64,000 nucleotides of DNA from Pictodentalium vernedei. Taxonomy: Eukaryota > Mollusca > Scaphopoda > Dentaliida > Dentaliidae. Where the stretch lies: assembly GCA_031216915.1 (NCBI GenBank), contig CM062292.1:5390457-5454456 (forward strand), given 5' to 3'. Positions 53,164-64,000 of this stretch are shown here, piece after piece. The position numbers were made by a program, and so were the translations under genes. The notes under the pieces are model-generated. The model was not told where the DNA came from, did not search any database, and saw nothing but the letters and a program-made list of their open reading frames with translations. Within the stretch, counting starts at the first letter, position 1. Every line of letters begins with the position of its first letter.

Positions 53164-53699
53164 AGATTCCAGTTTGTTCAATACGAGTGCCTGGGTTAAT
53201 ATTTGGGCCCCATATGGAAACCTGAAATTTAACTTAGTACAATATGAGGGAATTTCTTTAAAAATCATCTTCCAATCCACTACTCAGAATGCTTTCATAT
53301 TTGGTATACAACATCTCAAGGGGGGTCAGATTCAAGTTTGTTCAAATCGGATCCATAGGTTAACATGTGGGCTTCCTATGGAAGCCAGAAGTAGCCATTT
53401 TGCTGAATTTTTTTTTTTTAAATTGTATTCAGTACCCTCTTGAGGTGTGTAATAATGAATCCACATAGGTTGTGGGGCTTCGTAGGGGAGCTCTGCATTT
53501 TACATTATGAACAACTGAAGAAAAGGCATGTTGCTCGGACTATTTTTGTCACTCCTGAAGGGGCTCAAGGATTGACAATGTATCCTATGGAGATGGATTG
53601 CTTAATGTAGACTCATTCTTGGAATCTGTTTATAGGGACTCTTTTTTTATCGTGTTCTGTTCAAGGCGAGCGTTTCAGGGCCAGTGGGACCTCTTTTTG
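52301..53699 (+). mobile_element. Family-3 element
   Basis: The head TTTTAGCTCATCTTGACAAA then GTCGAGCTGAGCTAATC; body text as at 51048; a C-run at 52480-52497; sub-repeats from 52800 with two poly-G runs (about 52940-52967 and 53133-53161, 29 G). The end is CAAGGCGAGCGTTTCAGGGC then CAGTGGGACCTC. Family-1 copy F starts 16 bp later. Confidence 0.8.
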
Positions 53700-53715
53700 A
53701 AATATGTCTTTTTGA

Positions 53716-55840
53716 TTTTTAGCTCAACTTTGGTGAAGCCAAATTTGAGCGTTTGTCATGGCCCGTCGTCCGTCTGTCCGTACGTCAACAATTGGATACG
53801 GCTCGGGCTAGAAGCTGTATTTATGAACCAATCTTTACGAAACTTCTTGGGTACCTTTGTTATGACTGTGGGACAAGAACGAGTGTTTTTGGGTGCGGTC
53901 CGAAATTCAAGATGGCTGCCAGCCGCCATTTTGTACCGACGATGCAGAAATCTGTTTTTTGTACAGAACTTCCATATGAAAGCTCTGATTTGAATAATTT
54001 ATTGTATGAATGTTTAGTACCATGAGATACATTACATATCATACAGGTTTTTTTCTCGTGCTTAAATTATGTAAATTAGACTAACTTTGATTTATTCAGT
54101 TTCACTTACAGCACTGTCAGTGCAAATACCAATACGGCTCGGGCTAGAGGCCGTATTTATGAACCGATCTTTACGAAACTTCTTGGGGTACCTTTGTTAT
54201 GACTGTGGGACGAGAACAAGTGTTTTGGGGTCCGATCCGAAATCCAAGTTGGCCTCTGGCGGCCATTTTGTACAAACTTAGGTGCAATCAGGTTTTTGCG
54301 CAGAACTTCTATATGAAAGCACTGATTTGAATATTTTTTTGTTAGAATGTTTAGTACCATGGGATACATCACATATAATACGGGTTTTTTTTCTCGTACG
54401 TAAATTATGCAAATTAGACTAACTTTGATTATTTAGTGTTACTTTCAGCACTGTAAGTGCAAATGCCAATACGGCTCGGGTTAGAGGCCGTATTTATAAA
54501 CCAATCGTTACGAAACTTCTTGGATACCTTTGGTATCACCGATGGACGAGAACGAGTGTTTTGGGGTGCGGTCCGAAATTCAAGATGGCCGATGGCAGTC
54601 ATTTTGTACAAAATTAGGTGCAATCAAATTTTTGCACAGAACTTCCATATGAAAGCGCTAATTTCAATAATTTTTTGTGTGAATGTTTAGTACCATGGGA
54701 TACATCACATATAATACAGGTTTTTTTCAATGCAAATTAGATGAACTTTGATTTTTTCAGTGCTACTTATACACTGTAAGTTCACATGTCAATACGGCTT
54801 GGGCTAGAGGCTGTATTTATCAACCGATCTTCACGAAACTTCTTGGGTACCTCTGTTATCATCTTGGGACGAAAAGGAGTGTTTCTGAGTGCAGTCCAAA
54901 ATTCAAGATGGCTGCCAGTGGCCATTTTGTACCGAAATTAGGTCTAATCAGTTTTTTGTACACAACTTCTATACGGCTCAGGCTAGAGGCGGTATTTATG
55001 AACCGATCTTTACGAAACTTCTTGGGTACCTTTGTTATCACCGTGGGATGAGAACGAGTGTTTTGGGGTCTGGTCCAAAATTCAAGATGGCCACCAGCAG
55101 CCATTTTGTACCAAAATTAGTGCAATCAGTCTTTTGTACAGAACTTCTGTAGGGAAGTTCTGATTTGAATATATTTTTGTATGAATGTTTAGTAACATGG
55201 AATACATCACATATAGCACGGGTTTTTTTCTCGTGCCGAAAATATGCAAATTAGATGAATTTTGATGTATTTAGTGCTACTTATACACTGTAAGTTCACA
55301 TGTCAATACGGCTTGGGCTAGAGGCTGTATTTATCAACCGATCTTCACGAAACTTCTTGGGTACCTTTGTTATCACCTTGGGACGAGAACAAGTGTTTCT
55401 GAGTGCAGTCCAAAATTCAAGATGGCTGCCAATTAGGTCCAATCAGTTTTTTTTTACAACTTCTATACAGCTCGTATTTATGAACTGATCTTCACGAAAC
55501 TTCTTGGGTACCTTTGTTTTCACCTTGGGACAGGAATGAGTGTGTTTTGGGGTGCTTTTGTTATCACTGTGCTATGAGAACAAATATTTTGGGGTTCAGT
55601 CAGACCCACTCTGGGACGCAAAGATTTCTTTTCTAGTTTAGCATCTGACTGTCACCCACCTTCACAAAACTTTACCTATACATTTGTTACAGGCTGCGGC
55701 CAGTATTTATGTACAGACCATTACAATACTTTATATGTACCTTTGTTATCAGGTCATTACCTAGATGTTTGTCATTGCTGTGTCACATACTATACATTTA
55801 CATGTCTTGACAAGTTGAGCTACAGTGTCATTGACACTTT
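53716..55840 (+). mobile_element. Family-1 element, copy F
   Basis: The head TTTTTAGCTCAACTTTGGTG then AAGCCAAATTTGAGC; the tract GTCGTCCGTCTGTCCGTACG; about seven units; 3' module ending CAAGTTGAGCTACAGTGTCA and TTGACACTTTC. It abuts copy G. Confidence 0.93.
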
Positions 55841-55841
55841 C

Positions 55842-57681
55842 ATTAGCTCAACTTTGGCGAAGTCAAATTTGAGTTTTTGTCATGGCCCGTCGTCCGTCTG
55901 TCCATCTGTCCGTCTGTCCATACGTCAACAATTGGATACGGCTCGGGCTAGAGGCCGTATTTATGAACCAATCTTCACAAAACTTCTTGGGTACCTTTGT
56001 TATGACCGTGGGACGAGAACAAGTGTTTTTGGGTGCGGTCCGAAATTCAAGATGGTTGACAGCCGCCATTTTGTACCGACGATGCAGAAATCTGTTTTTT
56101 GTACAGAACTTCCATATGAAAGCTCTGATTTGAATAATTTTTTGTATGAATGTTTAGTACCATGGGATACATCACATATAATACAGGTTTTTTTCTCGTG
56201 CGTAAATTGTGCAAATTAGACTAATTTTGATGTTTTTTGGTGTTACTTTCAGCACTGTAAGTGCAAATGCCAATACGGCTCGGGCTAGAGGCCGTATTTA
56301 TGAACCGATCTTTACGAAACTTCTTGGGTACCTTTGGTATCACCGTGGGACGAGAACGAGTGTTTTGGGGTCCGGTCCGAAATTCAAGATGGCCGATGGC
56401 AGCCATTTTGTACCAAAATTAGGTGCAATCAGATTTTTGCACAGAACTTCCATATGAAAGCGCTGATTTGAATAATTTTTTTGTGCGAATGTTTATTACC
56501 ATGGGATACATCACATATAATACGGGTTTTTTTCTCATGCAGAAATTATGCAAATTAGATGAACTTTGATTTTTTCAGTGCGACTTACACATAGTAAGTA
56601 CACATGTCAATATGGCTCAGACTAGAGTCTGTATTTATGAACTGATCTTCACGAAATGTCTTGGGTACCTTTGTTATCACCTTGGGATGAGAACGAGTGT
56701 TTCTGGGTGCGGTCTAAAATTCAAGATGGCTGCCAGTGGCCATTTTGTACCGACATTAGGTCTAATCAGTTTTTTGTACACAACTTCTATACAGCTCATA
56801 TTAGAGGCCATATTTATGAACCAATCTTTACGAAACTTCTTGGGTACCTTTGTTATCACCGTGGGATGAGAGCGAGTGTTTTTGGGTGTGGTCCAAAATT
56901 CAAGATGGCCACCAGCAGCCATTTTGTACCAAAATTAGTGCAATCAGTCTTTTGTACAGAACTTCTGTATGAAAGTTCTGATTTGAATAAATTTTTGTAT
57001 GAATGTTTAGTAACATGGAATACATCACATATTGTAAGGGTTTTTTTTTTCATGCAGAAATTATGCAAATTAGATGAACTTTGATTTATTCAGTGCTACT
57101 TACATAATGTAAGCACACATGTCAATATGGCTAGGGCAGAGGCTGTATTTATGAACCGATCTTCACAAAACTTCTTGGGTACCTTTGTTATCACCTTGGG
57201 ACGAGAATGAGTGTTTCTGGGTACGGTCCAAAATTCAAGATGGCTGCCAGTGGCCATTTTGTACCAAAATTAGGTCCAGTCAGTTTTTTGTCACAAGTTC
57301 TATACAGCTTGTATTTATGAACTGATCTTCACAAAACTTCTTGGGTACCATTGTTTTCACCTTGGGACAGGAACGAGTGTGCTTGGGGGTGCCTTTGTTA
57401 TCACTGTGCTATGAGAACAAATATTTTGGGGTTCAGTCAGACCCACTCTGGGACTAAGATTTCTTTTCTAGTTCAGCATCTGACTGTCACCCACCTTTAC
57501 AATACTTTACCTATACATTTGTTACAGGCAATGGTCAGTATTTATGTACAGACTGTTACAATACTTTATATGTACCTTTGTTATCAGGTCATTACCTAGA
57601 TGTTTGTCATTGCTGTGTCACATACTATACATGTACATGTCTTTGTCTTGACAAGTTGAGCTACAGTGTCATTGACACTTT
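55842..57681 (+). mobile_element. Family-1 element, copy G
   Basis: It begins ATTAGCTCAACTTTGGCGAA then GTCAAATTTGAG directly after the terminal hairpin of copy F. Then GTCGTCCGTCTGTCCATCTG and more GTCC repeats, about six units, and the 3' module with TACATGTACATGTCTTTGTC. Copies F and G form a direct tandem pair of about 4 kb. Confidence 0.93.
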
Positions 57682-57689
57682 CATTTTTT

Positions 57690-57880
57690 TTCTATTTTTA
57701 GCTTCTGGGTTCCCACGGAGCTGTGTATTTTTTTTTGCATCAATAAAGTATGTTTACCCTATTATACTACATGCCAAATTTAGTTCAATTCAGACAATCG
57801 GTTTTAATTTGAACGAAGTAGAAAGGGTATACTCCCAAGATAGTCTGAACCATGTGTGAATGAATTCAGCCCAGTGGTTT
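57690..57880 (-). repeat. Family-3 mid-module, minus
   Basis: TTTTTAGCTTCTGGGTTCCC then ACGG, GCATCAATAAAGTATG, ATGCCAAATTTAGTTCAATT and GGGTATACTCCCAAGATAGT are the reverse complement of Family-3 text (compare 39180-39540). It is one of very few minus-oriented pieces in the block. Confidence 0.65.
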
Positions 57881-58082
57881 TAAAGAAGGCAAGTTTCAAA
57901 TCAGCTGATGGGAATATACAAGATGACTCAGCATTTTCCCGTTGCCATTGTTAAAATTTGCAACCCATACGCCCCCCCCCCCGACTCCCCCGCCCCCGCC
58001 TAACAAAGCCGATAGGATGGTTTTCCGCTGGATCTAAGGCTGCTGCATACAAAACAAAAAATATATTCTTGTCTACGTAGTT

Positions 58083-59200
58083 CTTAGCTTCAGGATGAGC
58101 GATAGTTACCACTCATCGTCCGTCATCTGTCGCCGGCATCCGTAAACATGGTGTTTGCACCTGCCCCTCGTAAACCGCTGAACCAATTTTAGTTATATTT
58201 GAGGTGATTGCTTATTGTGACAGCGCATTTTGGGTTTCTTTTTTCAAATCAACTTGCCCAGCCTAATAGGGAGAGGGTGGGGAAAAATCCACCAAAGTTC
58301 TTTAAAAATCTACCAGTGGGTACAATGACATCATATTTGGCATGCAGCTTCCTTTTAAGATGTAGAATCAAGATTGTTTAAACGAAATTTCAGGATCAGG
58401 ATTTGCCTTCGTAATGGGAGGGGCAAGATTTTTGGCCGTACCCAAAATTTCTGTTTTCTGAACCGATGGTCCGATTTGAGCCAAATTTGATATGTGGTAT
58501 CATTGAGTCATAAGTACTTGCTTGATTCATGCAAAAAAACCCCTATTTTCCCGTGTTCCGTGGGAAAGAGAGTGTTTATTTGGTGTGAAGCAATCTTAGG
58601 ACCAGTCGAATTGAAAGATAAAAACAAATTACCACCGGTTGTGTCAGTGTGTTCTGTAGTGTGTGTGTGGGGGGGGGGGGGGGGGGGGGCAGCGAAAAAA
58701 ATGCTAGTCAACATAGTTGCAAAAATATTAAAAGAAATTTCTCCACAGCAGCTGCTCAGAATCTTTTGATATATTGGTATACAGCATACATAGGGGGGTC
58801 AGACACAAGTGTGTTAAAACGAAGCCTCTTGGTTCATGTTTGGGTTCAATACAGCAGCCCGAATTATTAAATTAGTGTAATAAGAGCGCATTTCTTTGAA
58901 ATCGTCTTTAGATCAACCATTCAGAATGCTTTCATATTCGGTATACAACATCTCTGGGGTTGGTGGGGGGGGGGGGGCACAATTTAACTTGTTGAAATCG
59001 ATTCCCTGGGTTCATATTTGGGCTTCCTACGTTAGCCCAAATTTTAACTTGGTGCAATATGAGGAAGTTTCTTTAAAATGTTCTTCAGATTCACCATTTA
59101 GAATCCTGTCATATTTAATATACAACATCTCTTTGGGGTCAGATTCATGTTTGTTCAAATCGAGTCGCTGGGTTAATATTTGGTTTTTTTTATGGCTGTA
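58083..59200 (+). mobile_element. Family-3 element, degenerate head
   Basis: The head CTTAGCTTCAGGATGAGCGA is damaged; CATCGTCCGTCATCTGTCGC follows. Body AGTGGGTACAATGACATCAT, GGTCCGATTTGAGCCAAATT; mid-module CTTAGGACCAGTCGAATTGA; sub-repeats from about 58720 with poly-G (58669-58689 and 58965-58977). The 3' end is not recognised. Confidence 0.75.
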
Positions 59201-59417
59201 CATGGTTTCTGGCAAACTGAACAGTTTCACTTACAAAGAAGATACCATAAAAAACGAAACCAGGATTTCAACCTCTGATCGTCCTCAAAATTCTTCACAC
59301 TTGTCTCTTATTTTCCACGTCCATGAACGACAAACTAATACAGCTGTGGGGGTCTTACGGGGCTTTCCCTACTCTGGCCCTGCGCACCTTCGGCGCACAA
59401 AAGTCATTTGATCATAT

Positions 59418-60191
59418 CGACCCCCCTGAATTCCAAAGTGTTCTGTGTGTCAGTAGGCACATAAGTACTAAAAGGGGTTCGGAAGACCAGATGTTTTCCA
59501 AAAAGTGGGATTCCATGGGAAATGCCTGTTAAATACCGAGATGAGTCTGGGATAGTAAATGAGGCTTCATTGAGGGGTTTTCTCATGGCCCCAAACGACT
59601 ACAAAGGGGTTCGGAAGGCCATATGTTTCCGAAAAAATGGGATTCCATGATCTAGATGAATGAAACCACAAAACTACTCGGAATAGGGTCAGAACTGACA
59701 AGAACAGACCAGAAATGGCTAAATACCCCGGGGCCCCCTCGGTACCATAACACTACGTGCTAAGCCGACAAAATGGGGAATCCGTAGTAAATAAGGTAGT
59801 TGTTGGTGTTTTGGAGGGAATGTCGGGTTGTTTGTGGTAATCCTACGAATCGGGAAATTACTCCTGTACAAAAGAACATACCCTCCGAACATACCCCTGT
59901 CCTATTATAAGGTTTTGGGTCACATAGCAACAACGTGCTACCATAGAAACCAAGATGGCGGCCCCAAGTGTACAAAATGGACGACGGAAACATGTATCAC
60001 CCTAACATGAGCTGCGCGTGCGCACTCACATCACGTATTACTATGAGGATGACGTCACAAAATAACCGCTCACGTGGGTTACCACAACAACCAAACCTGG
60101 CGCCACTGGGTCACGTGACATGACGTCAAATAGGACCCTTCGGGTACATGTTATACTACTCACATGGAACACTTTGGAACTCAGGGGACGA
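59418..60191. mobile_element. 774-bp TIR element, CpG-rich
   Basis: The terminal inverted repeats TCGACCCCCCTGAATTCCAA then AGTGTTCTGTGTG, and CACATGGAACACTTTGGAAC then TCAGGGGACGA. Inside, AAAGGGGTTCGGAAG...GGGATTCCATG is repeated (about 59470 and 59603). The right half is CpG-rich and contains AACCAAGATGGCGGCCCC and several TGACGTCA-like words (ATGACGTCA). No transposase frame is found, so it is non-autonomous. The perfect palindrome at 1746-1813 is built from the same ends. Confidence 0.8.
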
Positions 60192-60408
60192 TGTATCGAA
60201 TTTAGAATGCGAAGCAGTTTTGGAGACTTCGTGAGCTTAACTCAACAGGTCCAATTACATTTTTCGTTGTAACATAACACTGTTGCGTGACTGCAGTTCA
60301 AATTCCCCGGATACTGCTTTTCTTTTGATAATTCGGATATTAAGTTTGTCACACGCACATACAAACAAAAACAAATCTATTGACAGTTTAAATTTGAATA
60401 GCTGGAAT

Positions 60409-60508
60409 NNNNNNNNNNNNNNNNNNNNNNNNNNNNNNNNNNNNNNNNNNNNNNNNNNNNNNNNNNNNNNNNNNNNNNNNNNNNNNNNNNNNNNNNNNNN
60501 NNNNNNNN
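60409..60508. other. Assembly gap (100 N)
   Basis: Exactly 100 N, the usual placeholder for a gap of unknown size. Open frames crossing it are meaningless. Confidence 0.99.
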
Positions 60509-60792
60509 GAAAAGAAATACGTAAATGTAATTTGAATGTATTGTGAAGAATGTTACATAAAGTGTTTGTACTTCATCAAGCAACAGACTGCTTGATCACA
60601 ATTGAGTGTCAAAAGTGCCGATTGGTACAGCGACTTTGTGACAACAGAGAAAATCAGCCAATCACAAAAATCTGTGCTGCCCACATACAAGGCAGGTATG
60701 CAGATTTCACGCAAGCAATCATTCCGTTTCCGTCACGGAAACGAAAAACAGGCTCCCACAAATTTAACATTACGCTTTTTATCATGGGGCAC

Positions 60793-61045
60793 TTAACCCT
60801 TTACCTAACATGAAAAGCAGACGACACTTGCAAAAAAAAATTCTTGAATAACTATTTTTTTTCATTTTTTGTCTCAAAAAACATAGGTTATGACCCCTCG
60901 TTGGAACGAGCTCGACGAGCTCGTTCCAACGAGGGATCATAACCTATGTTTTTGAGACAAAAAATGAAAATATTTTGAAAATTAATTGGCGATTTTTGAG
61001 AATAGCGCTGGACGGTTTTGGCCGTTACGTTGGGTAAAGTGTTAA
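60793..61045. mobile_element. TTAA-flanked hairpin MITE, intact
   Basis: TTAACCCTTTACCTAACATG at the left, ACGTTGGGTAAAGTGTTAA at the right. The palindrome pairs TTTTTGTCTCAAAAAACATA and TATGTTTTTGAGACAAAAAA around GAGCTCGACGAGCTCGTTCC. It is the best reference for the relatives at 377 and 2623. Confidence 0.9.
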
Positions 61046-61149
61046 AACACACTAAAAGTTTTCTGCCAAGACTAAATTCTATTATTTATCATCGATGACA
61101 CAGTGATCACAACAGTAACAACATTGCACTTGTTTTGACAATCCCAGTG

Positions 61150-61739
61150 AGTGCATCCAGGAGAGAAGATATCCAGGGGGGAGGATACCCTGTTACAACA
61201 GTATCTTCCCCATGTGTATCTTCCCCCCCCCCCCCTTCCTGGCCAACTTATCCCCCCCCCCCCCTAATTTTGTTTTAACATCGATAACATCAGGCATGTG
61301 CTGATATAGAGCATTGGTGGGAATCCCTAGAGTTGAGAACCCTAACCACATTTATTATTTTTTATGACATTCAGTGGAAGTTACATAGAGAGTGTGTGTA
61401 GGGGCATTAGGGCATTCCCCCACCCCCCCTCCCCCCATCAGGGGGATATATCCAACATGGATAACATCAGGCTGTTGATATAAAGCCCATTCAATGGAAG
61501 ATGCACAAAGTGGAGGTGAAGATACCCCAGTGCATCTTTGACATCCAGTGGTAGCAGTGGGGGGCAGGGGGGGATACCCTAGTGTATCTTCCACACCCTC
61601 AGGGGTAAGATACCGAGGGGGTGGGGAGATACCTGTTACAATGGTATCTTCCCCCATGTATCATCCCTCTCCCTCCCGCCCTGGCTATCTTACCCTTCTA
61701 ATCTTTGTTCAACATGTATAACATCAGGCATGTGTTGAT
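61150..61739 (+). repeat. Tandem repeat of AGATACC / GTATCTTCCCC words
   Basis: About three units of 170-210 bp. Each holds GGGGGAGGATACCCTGTTAC-like text, a GTATCTTCCCC word with C-runs, and TAACATCAGGC(A)TGT(G)(C/T)TGATATA (at about 61286, 61460 and 61720). A related piece is at 62790-62905. Confidence 0.7.
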
Positions 61740-62070
61740 ATACAGTTAAAACTAGAAGTCCTGTCATGAAACGCGCACAAATAGCACGTTGAAATACGCG
61801 TTAATATACGCGTTAATATACGCGTTATGGCCCAAGTAAAGCTATCTAATTCTGTACATATGGCCTGTGCACAAGCAATGTTTCAGCCAATGGACCTCCG
61901 GGTAACCCGGAGGTCCATTGGCAGAAACATTGCATGTGTTTGCTTTGAGTAACCAAGAGAAACTGCTGTGCTTTGGATGCCATTCGATATGGCAATTGCG
62001 CGCAATCCCAAAGCGCAATTAAGCCTAGATAAGCGCACTATTCGTGACAAGACTTCTAGTTTTAACTGTA
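61740..62070. mobile_element. ATACAGTTAAAA-type MITE, complete
   Basis: Ends ATACAGTTAAAACTAGAAGT then CCTGT and ACAAGACTTCTAGTTTTAAC then TGTA; central palindrome GACCTCCGGGTAACCCGGAG. TACGCGTTAATA is repeated three times near 61795-61825. It is less decayed than the copy at 40334. Confidence 0.9.
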
Positions 62071-62159
62071 GGGCGCTGAGGGTGAATTCCAAGATGTGAG
62101 TACCCTAACCACATTTATTAGAGATAATAATTGTATATTGTATTTTCAGTAATTAACTG

Positions 62160-62445
62160 GAGGTACTGTGAGCAAGCTCACAAAGTGATACCCCCCGCAC
62201 CTGAAATGTATAAGTTAGATTATCTCCCCTTGGAAATGTCAGAATGGAATTATACTGCTTCATGCACATCTGCATATGGAGTTCTTCCATTGTGTAGAGA
62301 TTCATGAAAAATCTTCAAACAGTTTAGGAGGAGTTGCGCTTACAAGGATGGACAGACGGATAGATGGACGGACAGACAGGGTGATGCCTATATACCCCCC
62401 CCCCCCCCCCTGCCCCCAAACTTTGTTTGCGAGCGGTATAACTGG
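62160..62445 (-). mobile_element. Element with reversed GTCCGTC tract
   Basis: It contains GGACAGACGGATAGATGGAC and GGACAGACAGGGTGATGCCT then TATATACCCCC, followed by AAACTTTGTTTGCGAGCGGT. The other end is GAGCAAGCTCACAAAGTGAT then ACCCCCCGC. In reverse this is another head + GTCC-tract element, oriented opposite to nearly all others in the window. Confidence 0.6.
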
Positions 62446-63060
62446 AAAACCCTGGATTAATATTGTCATTCAATATCACTGAAACCAATAATCTGAATCC
62501 AGTAGTGGCAAGATAACAATACTCTCATCTTATTTACACTCATTAAAGAGTTATAGTGATGCCCTACATTCTGATACATGTCTTTAGGTTTGAAAAAAAT
62601 AATAATCTTGGGTAGAGAGGAGAGGTTAACTTAATATTCATTTTTATTTTCTTTCTTCCATTCAGAGCTCTCCACTTATACCAAGTAGTTACTATTTGAC
62701 TTTTTCTCTTATGAATAATGCTTTTGAGCTTAAAAATTTGTTTAAGTTGGTCTGTGTTGTGTGTGGATGGGGCTGGGGGCTGGAGGGGGGGGGGGGGGGG
62801 CAAGATAACCTACCGCATCTTTCCCCTGGGGGAGAAGATACCTGGGGGGGGGGGGATACCCTGTTACACCGGTACCTGTTTCGATGGGACAGGTTCTGTT
62901 GTGTTGGTACCGGCGGAACTCTGACATGCCTGTTAAGAACAGAAACTTCATGACAACATAGACAAAAAGCCGGTCACAAAAATAGTCCCTACCCACATAC
63001 AGGCTGCTGGTGGCCCAGGTCCTACTTGTAGATAAAACAATAGTTTTATAGAAAGCCTAC
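62446..63060. other. Mostly unassigned, G-rich repeat piece
   Basis: 62786-62860 has two G-runs, with GAAGATACCTGG and GGATACCCTGTTACACCGGT related to 61150-61739. No gene is supported. Confidence 0.45.
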
Positions 63061-63119
63061 AAGGCAGAATTCATTAATACTTATGAAATTTGAAGAAGAT
63101 GAGGTCAGGGATCCTAATG

Positions 63120-64000
63120 GGACTGTTGACAATTTATATGCAAAATCCAAGATGGCCAGAAAATTTTGAATTATCAAGTCACAGTATGCTCGACAGAATT
63201 TAGTGTCATGAGTTGCTGGTGCTGCGGTTAATCATGACAACAGCAGGATGAATTTTGCCAAAATAGAAAATCTCTGCTGTCCACTTTAGGCGTTGGCTTC
63301 CAGGTCCTATTATTTAGAGCAGTAACTATCTATTGACCTAGCCCATTCAGAGGAAGTGTGAATAGATAATTTTGGCTCCACTACCCGGGTACCTACGGGT
63401 TTATATACCAATATCAATACATTTTTCAAAATCTATTACATTCTTTTAATATTTGTACCAGAGATATTAAATGTTTACTTAATAAATCAATAATCTTCTT
63501 CCATTGCAGATGAGAAAACCTTATTCAGAAAATTTTACATAATCGAGCCACAGTATGCTCGGCAGAATTTAATGTCATGAGTTGCTGGTGCTGCGATTAA
63601 TCATGACAACAGCAGGATATAGATAATTTTGACTCCACTACCCGGGAACCTACGGGTCTATATACCAATATAAATACATTTTTCAAAATCTATTACATTC
63701 TTTTAATATTTGTACCAGAGATATTAAATGTTCAGTTCCTAATTCAATATTCGTTTTCCTTTGCAGATGAGAAAATGTTATTCAGAAAATTTTCAATTAT
63801 CAAGCCACAGTATGCTCAACAGAATTTAGTGCCATGAGTTGCTGGTGCTGCAGTTAATCATGACAACAGCAGGATCAATTTTGTCAAAATAGAAAATCCC
63901 AGCTGTCCACTTTTGGCGTTGGTTTCCAGGTCCTATTATTTAGAGCAGTAACTATCTATTGACCTAGCCCATTCAGAGGAAGTGTGAATAGATAATTTTT
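63120..64000 (+). repeat. Three-copy tandem repeat (~369 bp), middle copy deleted
   Basis: CAGAAAATTTT recurs at 63157, 63526 and 63783. Each copy has CACAGTATGCTC, GTCATGAGTTGCTGGTGCTG (or GCC...), TTAATCATGACAACAGCAGG. Full units also have TCCAGGTCCTATTATTTAGA, CCCATTCAGAGGAAGTGTGA and a 3' part CATTTTTCAAAATCTATTAC with a pyrimidine tract and TTGCAGATGAGAAAA. The middle copy lacks about 112 bp (GGATATAGATAATTT junction). The array continues past the window edge. Confidence 0.9.

Noticed and set aside
53753..54025. Open frames of 80-160 codons recurring in all Family-1 copies (for example TARAR..IYEPIFTKLLGYL)
   Set aside because: The same DNA is open in several frames on both strands, starts and stops differ between copies, and similarity follows the DNA repeat rather than synonymous change. 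They are consequences of the tandem repeat, not genes.
60283..60583. Open frames across the N block
   Set aside because: They span an assembly gap of unknown size.

Overview
The window looks like intergenic or intronic DNA from an AT-rich marine invertebrate genome. It holds no intact host protein-coding gene that I can support, and almost everything recognisable is repetitive. The clues to the source are tRNA-derived SINEs with (AAAT)n tails, very many TACATGTAC-type palindromes, elements carrying GTCCGTCGTCCGTC tracts, and a 100-N scaffold gap. This fits a mollusc or other lophotrochozoan, with hemichordate or amphioxus as alternatives; I cannot name a species.

Layout. 0-12.5 kb: hairpin MITEs, an old tandem repeat (4.3-4.8 kb), SINE fragments, a possible LINE remnant (minus strand, 6.9-7.2 kb), a first Family-1 element (7.65-9.0 kb) and a nested insertion (10.7-11.1 kb). 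12.56-19.57 kb: a structurally complete but coding-dead DIRS-like tyrosine-recombinase retrotransposon. It has 191-bp inverted terminal repeats that read as identical, an internal complementary region (ICR), duplicated gag-like sequence, RNase H remnants and a tyrosine recombinase remnant. 19.6-39 kb: SINEs of two types, Family-2 elements, a roughly 150-bp tandem array (26.8-28.2 kb), Family-1 copies and MITEs. 39-59.2 kb: a dense, almost entirely plus-oriented block of Family-1 (TAGCTCAACTT...) and Family-3 (TAGCTCACCT...) elements, each built of a 5' hairpin head, a tandem sub-repeat body and a short 3' module, nested with SINEs and MITEs. 59.4-64 kb: a 774-bp TIR element, the gap, a perfect-hairpin TTAA MITE, G/C-tract repeats, and a triplicated unit at the right edge.

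No genes work together here in the host sense. The interactions are between mobile elements: SINEs borrow two different LINE-like 3' tails, non-autonomous hairpin elements have TTAA ends, and the DIRS-like copy keeps cis-acting termini while its proteins have decayed. The points most worth a second look are the DIRS ends and ICR, the head/body/hairpin architecture shared by Families 1-3, the SINE pair with a common tail and clear target-site duplications, and the repeated expansion of poly-G at one fixed position of the Family-3 sub-repeat.
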